A DNA stretch of 64,000 nucleotides from Strongylocentrotus purpuratus. Taxonomy: Eukaryota; Echinodermata; Echinoidea; Camarodonta; Strongylocentrotidae. The position numbers were made by a program, and so were the translations under genes. Of this stretch, positions 9,767 through 21,626 are shown one piece after another (the stretch's first letter is position 1; each line of letters begins with the position of its first letter). Below the pieces are notes generated by a model. That model saw only the letters and a list, made by a program, of their open reading frames with translations, had not been told where the DNA came from and searched no databases. The stretch spans positions 5,491,077 through 5,555,076 of the forward strand of contig NW_022145604.1 in assembly GCF_000002235.5 (NCBI RefSeq). The letters are read 5' to 3'.

Positions 9767-11984
9767 TCCATATAATAATACGCTAAGGCGTCGAGGGGGG
9801 TATCCGGGGTCCATTTTACGGCGCCCAAATCTCCCCTCCCGCCCGCCCCCGGGCGCCGCCGGGCGGTCCCGCGGACGGACGGGGTTTCAATCTACAGAAT
9901 TGGCCACGTCCCGGCCCGGTGCGACGTCCCGGTCGTCGTCGACGTCGTCGATGCGTCCGCACGTCCCACTTATCCGTCACGAATTTCATGCTTTAGCATG
10001 AAACGGAAGTGGACGAGCGGTCTGAGGCGCCGGTTGCGTTCGATTCGCCGGCAGCACTTGCACTTTTTGCACGCACGGGTTCGATCCCGCCTCCGTCTCA
10101 AGTGGTTTTTTTTTCTTCCCCGTGTTTGTTTTGTATATTTTAGATGTTGTAATCTTTACCATTTTTTTAATTTTAATTAAAATGTAGACCTGATATTTAA
10201 AATTTAAACGAGTTGAGTCTTTATTTGATACATTTATTAGCTTATTTCATGATATCTAGGCCTAAAATCAGCGCAACAGATGTCTTCCCATATCCACGTC
10301 CAAACTTAGAGACCTATTTCCATCATTATTGCCGGGATTTTTATATAGTTTTCGTGAGTGGAGGTATGAAATCAAAGCTTATTTTGTGATTATTCTGGCC
10401 ATGTTTACTCAGTTTTGATTATCATTTATTAAAGGAAAGTTTTCACAAGAAAATCAGAGAAAAACATCGTTCAGTTTCAAGAGCTCTGCCGTACGCATAC
10501 AGTGTGTAGTGCAGTGCAGCTGCGCTGGCTGCTCGACTGAGCTGAGTGAGTGAGCTAGCTATTCAGAGTCGAAGAGACTATGAAGGGCCAAACATGCCAA
10601 TATTCGACAACTATACGCTATATTATGTATCCATCCATGCGACTATGTCTATCCATTCATTGAAGTAGGCCTACACGTGAACACAACAGCGGGCAGGCCG
10701 AAGTGCCATAAGATCGTTGGGGGGGGGGGGGGCAAAATATTTTTTTTTGCATCTTACATGTTACAAAAAAAATCTGCATCTTACATGTTACATGCAGACC
10801 CCACAAAACATTTTTCAAAGTGTGGGGGGGGGGGGGGGTCAGGTAGATCGAAGCGAGTTGAGTGTAGGCGTGGGGTCCACGGGTTGTGGGGGGGGGGGCG
10901 AGGGGGATCAGGTAGATCGAAGCGAGTTGAGTGTAGGCATGGGGTCCACGGGTTTCAAGGGGCCATAAACCCCCGAAAGCTCGGGGGGTTTAGGCGTTTA
11001 ATTAGGGTCAGATGAGCATATTTTTAATACTTTGTTTGGCGTGGGGTCAATACGTAGAGTTGCGTACTGTTGCGTACCAACTACGCTGGCCTACGTTACT
11101 ATATGCTGGGGGACGGAAAGGGGTACGCAAGATGAACGAAAACAATTCAACATGTTTAATTTTTTTCGCGTACTTTCGGCGTAGAAACTTGACGCAGAAA
11201 GTACGCCTTTTTACGCAACACTACGCTACATGACTACGCAACAGTACGCTACCCTACGCCAGATTGACAAAGCAGTAAAAGCTTTCCACACAGTAAGCAA
11301 CCATAAGCAAACCTGTACGCCAGCCTACGCATAACCTACGCAGGGACTATTTTCCCATTAATACGCAGCCTAATTTCTGCGTAGTCGGTACGCCACACTA
11401 CGGAACTCTACGCAGTTCCAGTGGCTTAAAGAATAACTACCGGTACAGTTAGATCGTTTTTTTTTTTTTATATAAGGCCAAATTAAAAAAAAAACATGTT
11501 TAGCGTCCTGTTTTTTCGAAAAATGGGAAGGAGGCCCTTTTTTTCTTTTTTTTTTTCATTCAAAATGGCCGCTCCGTACATTTTCCCTGACATTCAGGCT
11601 ATTTTTCAAGATGGCGGCCGACAATTTTTTCTTTTTCTTTTTTACAATCAGAAATACATTTTAGCAGTGCTTTTCATGTTTTTTTTCTTTCAAAAAAAAA
11701 AAAAATAAAAAAAAAAATAAAATAAAAATAAAAATAAAAATAGGAGGCGGCCCCCAAAAAGGAAGCAGGCGGGAACGCTGTTTTTTTTCTTTCAAAAAAA
11801 AAAAAAAATAAATAAATAAAATATTTTTAAAAAAAGCGGGCGGGGACGCTAAACATGTATATTTTTTTAATGGCCTGAATGGCAAATAAAGTTCTTGGTG
11901 GTTTTAATTTAGACAGTCTCTATATATCTATTTACACCCCCCGTCCCCCTCTAGAATCCCGCGGATTTCCGCGGGTCCTGCTAG
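9767..11984 (+). mobile_element. Helitron-like unit H4, head type I, tail type A
   Basis: It begins TCCATATAATAATACGC and repeats H1 module for module: CpG-rich type I head, tRNA-like sequence at 9996-10120, shared body from about 10,295, two G-tract units (about 10,825-10,960), TACGC module 11,038-11,435, TATATAAGG at about 11,470, YY1-like site at 11,608, and A-rich blocks with ggaggcggcccccaaaaagg. The 3' hairpin and CTAG (11,981-11,984) are intact. By eye its body is also very close to H0. Confidence 0.75.
9996..10120 (+). tRNA. tRNA-like sequence, second copy, in Helitron H4
   Basis: This is nearly identical to 2690-2815; the clearest difference is AGCACTTGCAC in place of AGCTCTTGCAC in the variable region. 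The A-box-like word, B-box GGTTCGATCCC, acceptor pairing and following T-run are all kept. Presence in both H1 and H4 shows it travels as part of the type I head. H5 and H6 have related type I heads but continue into different sequence and lack it. It could be a captured tRNA, a tRNA-derived SINE, or chance resemblance in GC-rich DNA; the paired boxes favour the first two. Confidence 0.45.
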
Positions 11985-13529
11985 TCTATATAATAATACT
12001 CTAAGGCGTCGAGGGGGGTATCCGGGGTCCATTTTACAGCGCCCAAATCTCCCCTCCCGCCCGCCCCCGGTCGCCGCCGGGCGGTCCCGCGGACGGACGG
12101 CGTTTTAATCTACCCATTTGGCCACGTCCCCGTTCGAACTTCGGTCGTGGTCGCCGTCGACGTCGATAAAGGCGGTTTCGGGGTCCGGGGAGGACGGGCG
12201 GACGAGGGCACGGCGGGCGTCGCGGATTGCAAGGAGGCGACGAACCCGCGACAGCGAGTCGGCAAGGCGTGCATCCGCCCTCTGTGCAATCAACAAAGAG
12301 ACACACAGCAGACGAGAATCTACTCTGTCAGTGGATGTAGCACATCACGTAGTAACAATGGAGCGGGCTTACTCCGTGTGAGGCATCTTCCTATGGTAGG
12401 CCATGCGTGTACGTGTATTATGCGATGATTCTATGCTCACTTCACACACACAGTAGTTTCGACGATTTTCGTTTGGATTTTGCCCATTAATGTGACCTCA
12501 AAGTGAGTGAACAGAGTTTAATATTTTGAATTTAAATCAGTCAAGTCTTTATTTGATATTTATTAGCTTATTTCATGATGTTTTTGTGTCATTGTAATGG
12601 CCATGATCAGACGTTCAATTTCAGAATAAGCTTGAATGTTATTAACGGATTGATTTCGGTCATCAACAGGACCGGAGCGGGGCGCTGGCACTGCAGCTTG
12701 GTGTTGGCGCTGGCACGAGTGTTGCGCTGGCACGAGTGTTTGCAAGGGGTGACCATTTAGGCGTACGTGTATGTAATTATGTGTCTGCATGTTTCTCTGA
12801 GGGGTTACCCTTGGTAAATGAACATGTTTTTGTTTATAATAATATGGGTTGTGCCATATCTAAAAATATGCACTACTTATGAGTTATAGTTTGTCATAGA
12901 CTAGATCTAGATCTACTTGAAATTAAATGGTCATAATTTATGGATAAGAGTAAGATAACACGCGTCAGTGGCATGTTAGGGGGTCAGTTGACAGTTTCTA
13001 CGTCAACGTACATGGGTTATATATTAACGGATTTATTTATTTTAATCGGAAGGAATTCGGCAATTCTGATCATATGCACGTAGAGTCTCCGCTGCGCGGT
13101 CACAGAAATTTAAGGTAGGGTCTATGCATGAAATTTGAAGGCTTTAGAATATTCTTCCCCAGAACTCTGGGGCTTAAAACCGGCCGTAATTGCAGCAGAT
13201 GCTGTATTTTCTGAGCTGAAGTGAATTTTTATTTTTAAAAATTGAACTGGTTGATATATTTCATTGACATTTCTTACAGTTATTCGGACAATGATCCCGG
13301 TCAACTTGATACCTCATTCATGAATAACGATACTTCAATCATGAATAACGGAGCTGTATTTCTTGCGTACGCGCAGAAAATAACCGAAAAGAAGCTCACC
13401 ACGCAAACACAGAAATTTATGAATATCAATCAATATTTTTATTAAAATATAATATTTTAAATTTAAATCAGTCAAGTCTTAATTTGATATTTATTAGCTT
13501 ATTTCATTATGACTAATGTATGATGAACC

Positions 13530-15780
13530 CATTGCATGTACCACCTGTAGCAGCGCCCCATGATGTGTGGCTGAGATGAATCCCTCCTACGTACCATCTC
13601 TATCAGTATCAGCGCCCCAAGGAAGTGCAAGTAGCAAAGTGAGAGCAATGCAGGTTATTTTAAAAATATTTAATTTTTATTATGTATTTAATGAATAATA
13701 ATAATGATTAGTAGTAATGAATTTGTCTTCCACAGCGCAACAAAATCACTTCAATCAATTATTAGTAAATAATAAATAGATTTGAGGTATTTGTTCTGTC
13801 ATCAATATGTTCCCTTTTAGCTGGACGATACAATCTCATAAAATGCAATGAGAGTGCACATATAGAGGATCCTTGATAACTTTGCAGAAAAAATATGAAT
13901 GTTGTTTTCTTGCGTACGCGCAGAAAATGACCGAAAAGAAGCTCACCACGCAAACACAGAAATTTATGAATATCAATCAATATTTTTTATTAAAATATAA
14001 TATTTTAAATTTAAATCAGTCAAGTCTTAATTTGATATTTATTAGCTTATTTCATGATGAAATCAATTTTAAATACAATTGTAAATAAAATTGTTATATA
14101 TCTCTTTTCAGACTAATGTATGATGAACCCATCGCATGTACCACATGTAGCAGCGCCCCATGGATGTGTGGCTGAGATGAATCCCTCCTACGTACCATCT
14201 CTATCAGTATCAGTATCAGTATCTCTCGCGTAAATCAGAGCACATAACTCCAATATTGAACTCACTACATTGGCTTAAAATTCACCACCGCATATCCTTC
14301 AAATTCTTCTCCTGTGCTACAAAGCTATCAATGGCTTAGCCCCCTCTTACCTTTCCGATCTCATATCCTTACGTTCCCGTACGTCGTCACGAACACTTCG
14401 TTCATCTTCCACATTACTGTTAACACCTGGACCCCGCACTAACACCCGGTATGGTGACCGCGCCTTTTCAGTTATTGCCCCCGCTCTCTGGAACAAACTG
14501 CCCGCCTTTATTCACTGCGCCCCCTCTGTATCTCAATTCAAATCTCTACTCAAAACCTATCTTTTCAAATTGTAAATTGCAGTTGTGCGTCGGTCAATGG
14601 AGGTGCGCACCATATTTGTCTTTATTTAGTTGATTGCCACTGTTTTTCTTACCTTATCTATGTTACTTTTGTATTTTTGCTTTTTCTTCTAATTTAATTC
14701 TACGGGTTATAGTCTTCTCTTAATCAGAACACTGTGCGCTTAGAAACATCAGTATTAAGCGCCTAATAAATGTTATGTATTATTATTTATTATTAGTATC
14801 AGCGCCCCAAGGAAGTGCAAGTAGCTAAGTGAGAGCAATGCAGGTTATTTTTAAAAATATTTAATTTTTATTATGTATTTAATGAATAATAATGATTAGT
14901 AGTAATGAATTTGTCTTCCACACCGCAACAAAATCACTTCAATCAATTATTAGTAAATAATAAATAGATTTGAGGTATTTGTTCTGTCATCATTATGTTC
15001 CCTTTTAGCTGGACGATACAATCTCATAAAATGCAATGAGAGTGCACATATAGAGGATCCTTGATAACTTTGCAGAAAAAATATGAATGTTGTTTTCTTG
15101 CGTACGCGCAGAAAATGACCGAAAAGAAGCTCACCACGCAAACACAGAAATTTATGAATATCAATCAATATTTTTTATTAAAATATAATATTTTAAATTT
15201 AAATCAGTCAAGTCTTAATTTGATATTTATTAGCTTATTTCATGAGGAAATCAATTTTAAATACAATTGTAAATAAAATTGTTATATATCTCTTATCAGA
15301 CTAATGTATGATGAACCCATCGCATGTACCACCTGTAGCAGCGCCCCATGGATGTGTGGCTGAGATGAATCCCTCCCATGTACCATCTCTATCAGTATCA
15401 GCGCCATCGCATGTACCACCTGTAGCAGCGCCCCATGATGTGTGGCTGAGATGAATCCCTCCTACGTACCATCTCTATCAGTATCAGCGCCCCAAGGAAG
15501 TGCAAGTAGCAAAGTGAGAGCAATGCAGGTTATTTTTTAAAATATTTAATTTTTATTATGTATTTAATGAATAATAATAATGATTAGTAGTAATGAATTT
15601 GTCTTCCACAGCGCAACAAAATAACTTCAATCAATAATTAGTAAATAATAAATAGATTTGAGGTATTTGTTCTGTCATCATTATGTTCCCTTTTAGCTGG
15701 ACGATACAATCTCATAAAATGCAATGAGAGTGCACATATAGAGGATCCTTGATAACTTTGCAGAAAAAATATGAATGTGG
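13530..15780 (+). repeat. ~600-bp tandem repeat inside H5 (three copies)
   Basis: Copies start at about 13,540, 14,130 and 15,320 with tgtaccac(c/a)tgtagcagcg and continue through an AT-rich stretch, then ggaagtgcaagtag and gcgtacgcgcagaaaatgacc. The second copy is lengthened by a LINE insertion at 14,224-14,794. A short partial unit lies at 15,400-15,490 and the last copy breaks off at about 15,780. The small mirror-image open frames seen in each copy simply repeat with the unit, and I found no support for coding. Confidence 0.75.
14224..14794 (+). mobile_element. 5'-truncated L2/CR1-like LINE, 3' end only
   Basis: Reading forward, the first ~75 nt give SEHITPILNSLHWLKIHHR, the conserved C-terminal segment of L2/CR1-type reverse transcriptases. 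A one-base shift follows, after which CYKAINGLAPSYLSDLI, YGDRAFSVIAPALWNKLP and SLLKTYLFKL can be read to a TAA at about 14,574. The 3' UTR ends AAATGTTATGTATTATTATT, the kind of tail typical of this clade. The word AGTATC flanks both sides (14,218-14,223 and 14,795-14,800) and may be the target duplication, although the target itself is rich in agtatc repeats. It is a dead fragment, unrelated to the Helitron that carries it. Confidence 0.85.
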
Positions 15781-17278
15781 TTTCATGCATGGGAGGTTGA
15801 TATGTACAGTCCTAATTGAAAAAGTAATCTATCTCTTCCCATTATCTCATTGTTTTAACAGAAAAGAAAGAGGAGGAAGTATGTAATTATGTGTCTGCAT
15901 ATATTTCCAAGTATGGAGAACATCAAAGCGTCTCTTTTAAGTTAATTGAATCATCCATGCAAAATATCTTTTTGATGATAACTTTAATAAATGGATCATG
16001 TTATTTTAATAAAGTATGTTAAGCCAAATTAAAAAATTGTATTCATGTTTTCATTTGGAGCAAGTTTACATAAGTATGTTGTATTTTTTTAATTATTGAT
16101 AGGCTCTTTGAAAATCAATTTCATTTATAATCTACTATCATGTCAGCATTGTGATCCGAGAAATGAGAGAAATTAAGCAAAAGATGGAAAATATGTGAAT
16201 ACATCAATTAATATATTATTTTCAGTGTAGAACTAAATTAACTTAGTAATGTGTGAAAAAAGGAAATGTGAGAATGGGAGTGAAATGGAATGGTATTGCT
16301 AGATACTAGAGAGAATGGGAAAGCGAAAGGGAGAAAATGGATAGGAACAATTGAAGACAATAATCATAAATAACGAAAGTGAAAACGAAATTAAATTATA
16401 AATTATCTGCAACAAATTTTAATTACAAATATCTGATCTCACTTTTTTCTTCCAATTTTCAATTTTTATTACATGGTACAGATAAAAAAAAATAATCAAA
16501 ACGCTACATTAAACGACAAAGAAAAGGTTTATATCTTTACAAGTATAAAATATAAATAAAAAGAGAAGAAAATGGAATAATAAATAAAAAGTAATCATAT
16601 ACAAGAAAGAGAAATAAAAATGAAAATAAAAGAAGACAAAAATGTTCCAAAGAAAAAAAAGGATGTTAAATTATATAAAAATTAATTAATTTTGTTTGTA
16701 TTTAAATCAATATTATTTTCGAGAGCGCATATATCTATTAACATTTTACAGCCCCCCCCCCCCAACCCCCTATAATCCCGTGGATATTTCAATGTGAATA
16801 CCAACAAGTTAGACTTATGGTGTCCTCAAAATGGCAAATAAAGTTGGGTAGGAACTAATGGTTTCCTCTAATTTGCAAATACAATTCTTGGTGGTTTTAA
16901 TTTATATATCTATTACACCCTACCCCCCCCCCCCCCCTAGGTATTCCGCGGGTCCTGCCCCCAAAAAGGAAGCGGGCGGGGACGCTAAACAAGTATATTT
17001 TTTAATGGCTTGAATGGCAAATAAAGTTCTTGATGGTTTTAATTTAAAAAGTCTCTATATATCTATTTACACCCCCCGCCCCCCTCTAGAATCCCGGCCG
17101 TAATTGCAGCAGATGCTGTATATTCTGAGCTGAAGTGAATTTTAATTTTTTTAAATTGAACCGGTTGATATATTTCATTGACGTTTCTTACAGGTATTAA
17201 CCGAAAAGAAGCTCGCCACGCAAACACAGAATGGCTGCCACAGCAAAGAGCGCCCGTTTAACGGGCGCAAACAGCTAG

Positions 17279-18997
17279 TCTATATAATAATACTCTAAGG
17301 CGTCGAGGGGGGTATCTGGGGTCCATTTTACAGCGCCCAAATCTCCCCTCCCGCCCGCCCCCGGTCGCCGCCGGGCGGTCCCGCGGACGGACGACGTTTT
17401 AATCTACCCATTTGGCCACGTCCCCGTTCGATCTTCGGTCGCGGTCGCCGTCGACGTCGATAAAGGCGGTTTCGGGGTCCCGGGGAGGACGGGCGGACGA
17501 GGGCACGGCGGGCGTCGCGGATTGCAAGGAGGCGACGAACCCGCGAGAGCGAGTCGGCAAGGCGTGCATCCGCCCTCTGTGCAATCAACAAAGAGACACA
17601 CAGCGGACGAGAATCTACTCTGTCAATGGATGTAGCACATCACGTAGTAACGGTTGTGGCTTACCCCGAGTTTAGGCCTCTTGCTATAGGATACGCTTTG
17701 GAGCATGTAAGAGAAATACACATTAACAGATGACTCACCCGGGTGAGGGGATGTAAGAAATGCACGCTCTCACGGGTTGGGCTTACCCGTGTTATGCGTC
17801 TTTTTATATGATATGCTTTGTACTAGGCCAGCCGGATCTGCTGCGTGTACGAACGTACGTGTATAATGTATGCGATGATTCTACGCTCACCGTCACACGC
17901 ACAGCTCAGTCGCTTCGTCTTTGATTCTATGATGATTGCCGTGATTTATATATAGTTTACGTGAATAGAGGTATGCAAGCAGGGTTACTTTGGTATTATC
18001 CTGTTCATGTTTACTGAATTTTGAAAATCATTCTTCAAAGTAAAGTTTTCACAAGAAATTCATCGTAACTGACAGTTCAGTTGCAAGCTAGCTGCCATGA
18101 GGCACGGGCAGTGCAGTGCGCCACTGCTGTCGAGCACTGTCGGAACTGTGACTGTGTGTGAGGTGAGCTGAGCTGAGCTGAGCTATTCTCGACAACATTT
18201 TGAAATTGCTCTTATTGCCCCTATATTTCAATATAGTTTCGTGACTAGATCTATAGAGGTATGAAACCTGAGCTTAGATTGTGATTATTCTGTCCATGTA
18301 TAGTTGTATGCTAAATTTCGATAATCATTTTTATTTATTACTAGAGTCTGCGCTGCGCGGTCACAGAAATTTAAGGTATGCATGAAGTTTGAAGGCTTTA
18401 GAATATTAGTAGAAATAGGATGTGATGTAGTAGAAATAGGATGTGATGTTTAATGCAAAAAAATTAATCAGTAATCATAGCTATCTCTAGCCCTTTTCTT
18501 CCCCAGAACTCTGGGGCTTAAAACCGGCCGTAATTGCAGCAGATGCTGTATTTTCTGAGCTGAAGTGAATTTTTATTTTTTTAAATTGAACCGGTTGATA
18601 TATTTCATTGACGTTTCTTACAGGTATTCGGACAATGATCCCGGTCAACTTGATACCTCATTCATGAATAACGGAGCTGTATTTCTTGCGTACGCGAAGA
18701 AAATGACCGAAAAGAAGCTCGCCACGCAAACACAGAAATTTATGAATATCAATCAATATTTTTAATTAAAATAAAATATTTTAAATTTAAATCAGTCAAG
18801 TCTTTATTTGATATTTATTAGCTTATTTTTAATTAAAATATAATATTTTAAATTTAAATCAGTCAAGTCTTAATTTGATATTTAGTAGCTTATTTCATTG
18901 ATTACGGAAGCTAAAGGCTGAAAAGTTTGATGCCGCTGACGAACGCAAAATGGCTGCCACAGCAAAGAGCGCCCGTTTAACGGGCGCAAACAGCTAG
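17279..18997 (+). mobile_element. Helitron-like unit H6, head type I, tail type B
   Basis: It begins TCTATATAATAATACTCTAAGG immediately after the CTAG of H5. The type I head (to about 17,610) is closest to that of H5. A body segment with atgattgccgtgatttatat follows, then the B tail: ggccgtaattgcagcagatg at about 18,527, a duplicated AT-rich block at 18,770-18,900, and hairpin GCGCCCGTTTAACGGGCGC (18,969-18,987), AAACAG and CTAG (18,994-18,997). At 1.7 kb it is the shortest and cleanest B-type unit, and a useful reference for B-tail boundaries. Confidence 0.75.
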
Positions 18998-21626
18998 TCT
19001 ATAATAGTAATACGCTAAGGCTCCGCGGGGGGGCATGACGTCTCCGTCGGCCTTTGTATTCTATTGTTTTTTAATGAGATCGCCGACCCAAGTTGGTGCG
19101 GCTATCTCCTCCTGAACCCTCCCCTCGGGGTACCCGTGCCCGGTGCCATCGTCCGCGGGAGAGTCTACTCTAGCGAATTGGCTATACTCCGCCCGAGGTC
19201 CTCCTCCGTGTCGACGTCCAGGGCGAAAACAGACGCGACATGCATAATGCAGGATATGCGTGACGACAGAGATACCTCATGGATATTCAACATTGCATCC
19301 GTAGACACACGACAGACGACGAGCAACTCACATTAAGTTGCGTATTAAATGCACGATGCACACGGTCGGGCTTACCCGAGTAAAGCATCTTTCTATAGGA
19401 TATCCTTTGTAGTAGCTGCACAAGCCACAGATCGAGCTAGAGATACACACGAAGCTTCGATCCCGTCCACGTCCAAACTTAGAGACCTATTTCCATCATG
19501 ATTGCCGCGATTTTGATATAGTTTTCGTGAATGGAGGTATGAAATCAAAGCTTATTTTGTGATTATACTACGGCCATATAGTCTAGACCTATACTAAATT
19601 TTTATTATCATTTTCTAAAGGAAAGTTTTCACAAGAAAACCATTGGACTGACAGTTTAGTCGCAAGCTGCCTTCATACAGTGCAGGGCTTCTGTTCAGTG
19701 TGTGTGAGTTGAGACGAGCTTGCAGGAAGCTCCAACACCGGCACCGAGCACCGCAGGCGTCCGACGCCTGCGGCGCCGGTGTTCGAGCTATGGAGTTACG
19801 CTGTAGTGTGTGTGAGTTAAGCTGAGCTGAGCTCGAGTCGAAGAGATTTGACACTTTGAAATTGTTATCTGTTGGTTTGCATCATTATTGCCGCGATTTC
19901 AATATAGTTTCGTGAATAGATTTACGAAACCTGAGCTTAGAATTAGTAAAAGTATTACTCATGTCTACGTTTTTAAACGACTACCTGATTTTCTTGTGAA
20001 AATTTTACTTTGAAGAATGATTATCGAAATTCATGGTCAGAAATAATCACAATCTAGGGTCTATTATGTTACAGTTCTTGCATCAAATCAATGCATGAAA
20101 ACTTAGTTATTGAACTAGATTTTTTTTTTTTTTTTTTAAATAGGCAATTATGAAGTAGGTAGCCTGAAACCTGAGCCTTCTAAACAAATCTCAACAAAGT
20201 GAAGGCCTATATCCTTTGATGAATTAATGAAAAAGTAGCCCCAGAAAAAAGAGCCCCCGAAAGTTGAAAAAAGTAGCCCACGAAAATTTTTCCAAAAATT
20301 TGAAATAGAGCCCCCGAAATGAAAATCTTAATCTTCTGCCTGCGCCCCCCCCCCCCCTCTAGAATCCCGCGATTTCCGCGGGTCCTGAGTTGAGTGTATA
20401 TATAATATAGGCGTGGGGTCCCCGGGTTTCAAGGGGCCATAAACCCCAAAAAGCTCAGGGGTTACGTTCTTCAAAGTTGGTGGGGGGGGGGGGGAGAGAT
20501 CAGATTGCAGCGAGTTGAGTGTATAGGCGTGGGGTCCACGGGTTTCAAGGGTCCATAAACCCCCGAAAGCTCGGGGGTTTTAGGCGTTTAATTAGGGTCA
20601 GATGAGCATATTTTTAATACCTTATTTGTGACACTTGCGGGTCACTAATTGGCGTGGGGTCAATACGAGAGTTGCATAGTGTTGCGTACCAACTATGCTG
20701 GCCTACATTACTATATGCTGAGGGACGGAACTGGGTACGCAAGATGAACGAAAACAATTCAACATGTTTAATTTTTTTCGCGTACTTTCGGCGTAGAAAC
20801 TTGACGTAGAAAGTACGCCTTTTTACATACGCAACACTACGCTACATGCCTACGCCAGATCGACAAAGCAGTAAAAGCTTTCCACACAGTAAGCAACCAT
20901 AAGCAAACCTGTACGCCAGCCTACGCATAACCTACGCAGGGACTATTTTCTCATTAATACGTAGCCTAATTTCTGCGTAGTCGGTACGCCACACTACGGA
21001 ACTCTACGCAGTTCCAGTGGCTTGAAGAATAACTACCGGTACAGTTGGATCGTTTTTTAAATTTTTATATAAGGCCAAATTTTAAAAAAAACATGTTTAG
21101 CGTCCTGTTTTTTTCGAAAAATGGGAATGAGGAGGCCCTTTTTTTTTTTTCTTCTTTCAAAATGGCCGCTCCATACATTTTCCCTGACATTCGGGCTTTT
21201 TTTCAAGATGGCGGCCGACAATTGTTTTTTTTTCTTTTTTAATATCAGAAATAATTTTAGCAGTGCTTTTCATGTTTTTTTTCTTTCAAAAACTAAAAAA
21301 AAAAAAAAAAAAAAAAATTTTAAAAAATTAAAAAAAAAAAAAAATAGGAGGCGGCCCCCAAAAAGGAAACGGACAGGACACTGTTTTATTTTCTTTAAAA
21401 AAAAAGAAACAAAAGAAACAAAAAATTTAAAAAAAATCAACAAAAAAATAAATAAGAGGCGGCCCCCAAAAAGGAAGCTGGCGGGGACGCTAAACATGTA
21501 TATTTTATTTAATGGCCTGAATGGCAAATAAAGTTCTTGGTGGTTTTAATTTAAACACTCTCTATATATCTATTTACACCCCCCGCCCCCCTCTAGAATC
21601 CCGCGGATTTCCGCGGGTCCTGCTAG
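18998..21626 (+). mobile_element. Helitron-like unit H7, head type II, tail type A
   Basis: It begins TCTATAATAGTAATACGC. The type II head runs to about 19,335, followed by the shared body from about 19,468. A GC-rich hairpin is best preserved here (19,734-19,783, loop centred on CCGCAGGCGTC/GACGCCTGCGG). Inverted arms lie at about 19,555-19,650 and 19,976-20,052. A by-passed type A hairpin lies at about 20,366-20,384, running into TCCTGAGTTGAGTG. The TACGC module is at 20,652-21,030, a YY1-like site at 21,205, and the 3' CTAG at 21,623-21,626. Confidence 0.75.

Larger units (their letters stand above)
11985..17278 (+). mobile_element. Helitron-like unit H5, head type I, tail type B; long composite
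   Basis: It begins TCTATATAATAATACTCTAAGG; the GC-rich type I head runs to about 12,310. At 5.3 kb it is about twice the size of its neighbours. It contains B-type body sequence (12,440-13,500), a ~600-bp tandem repeat (13,530-15,780) interrupted by a LINE fragment, about 1.1 kb of AT-rich sequence without recognisable content (15,780-16,900), then a fragment of the type A 3' region (about 16,930-17,092) that switches abruptly to type B 3' sequence. The type B end is hairpin GCGCCCGTTTAACGGGCGC (about 17,250-17,268), AAACAG and CTAG (17,275-17,278). Read as one element it is chimeric; it may be several nested insertions. Confidence 0.6.

Noticed and set aside
12034-12428. Overlapping Arg/Pro-rich frames in the type I head
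   Set aside because: GC-rich DNA is open in several frames on both strands by chance; none resembles a known protein or is favoured over the others.
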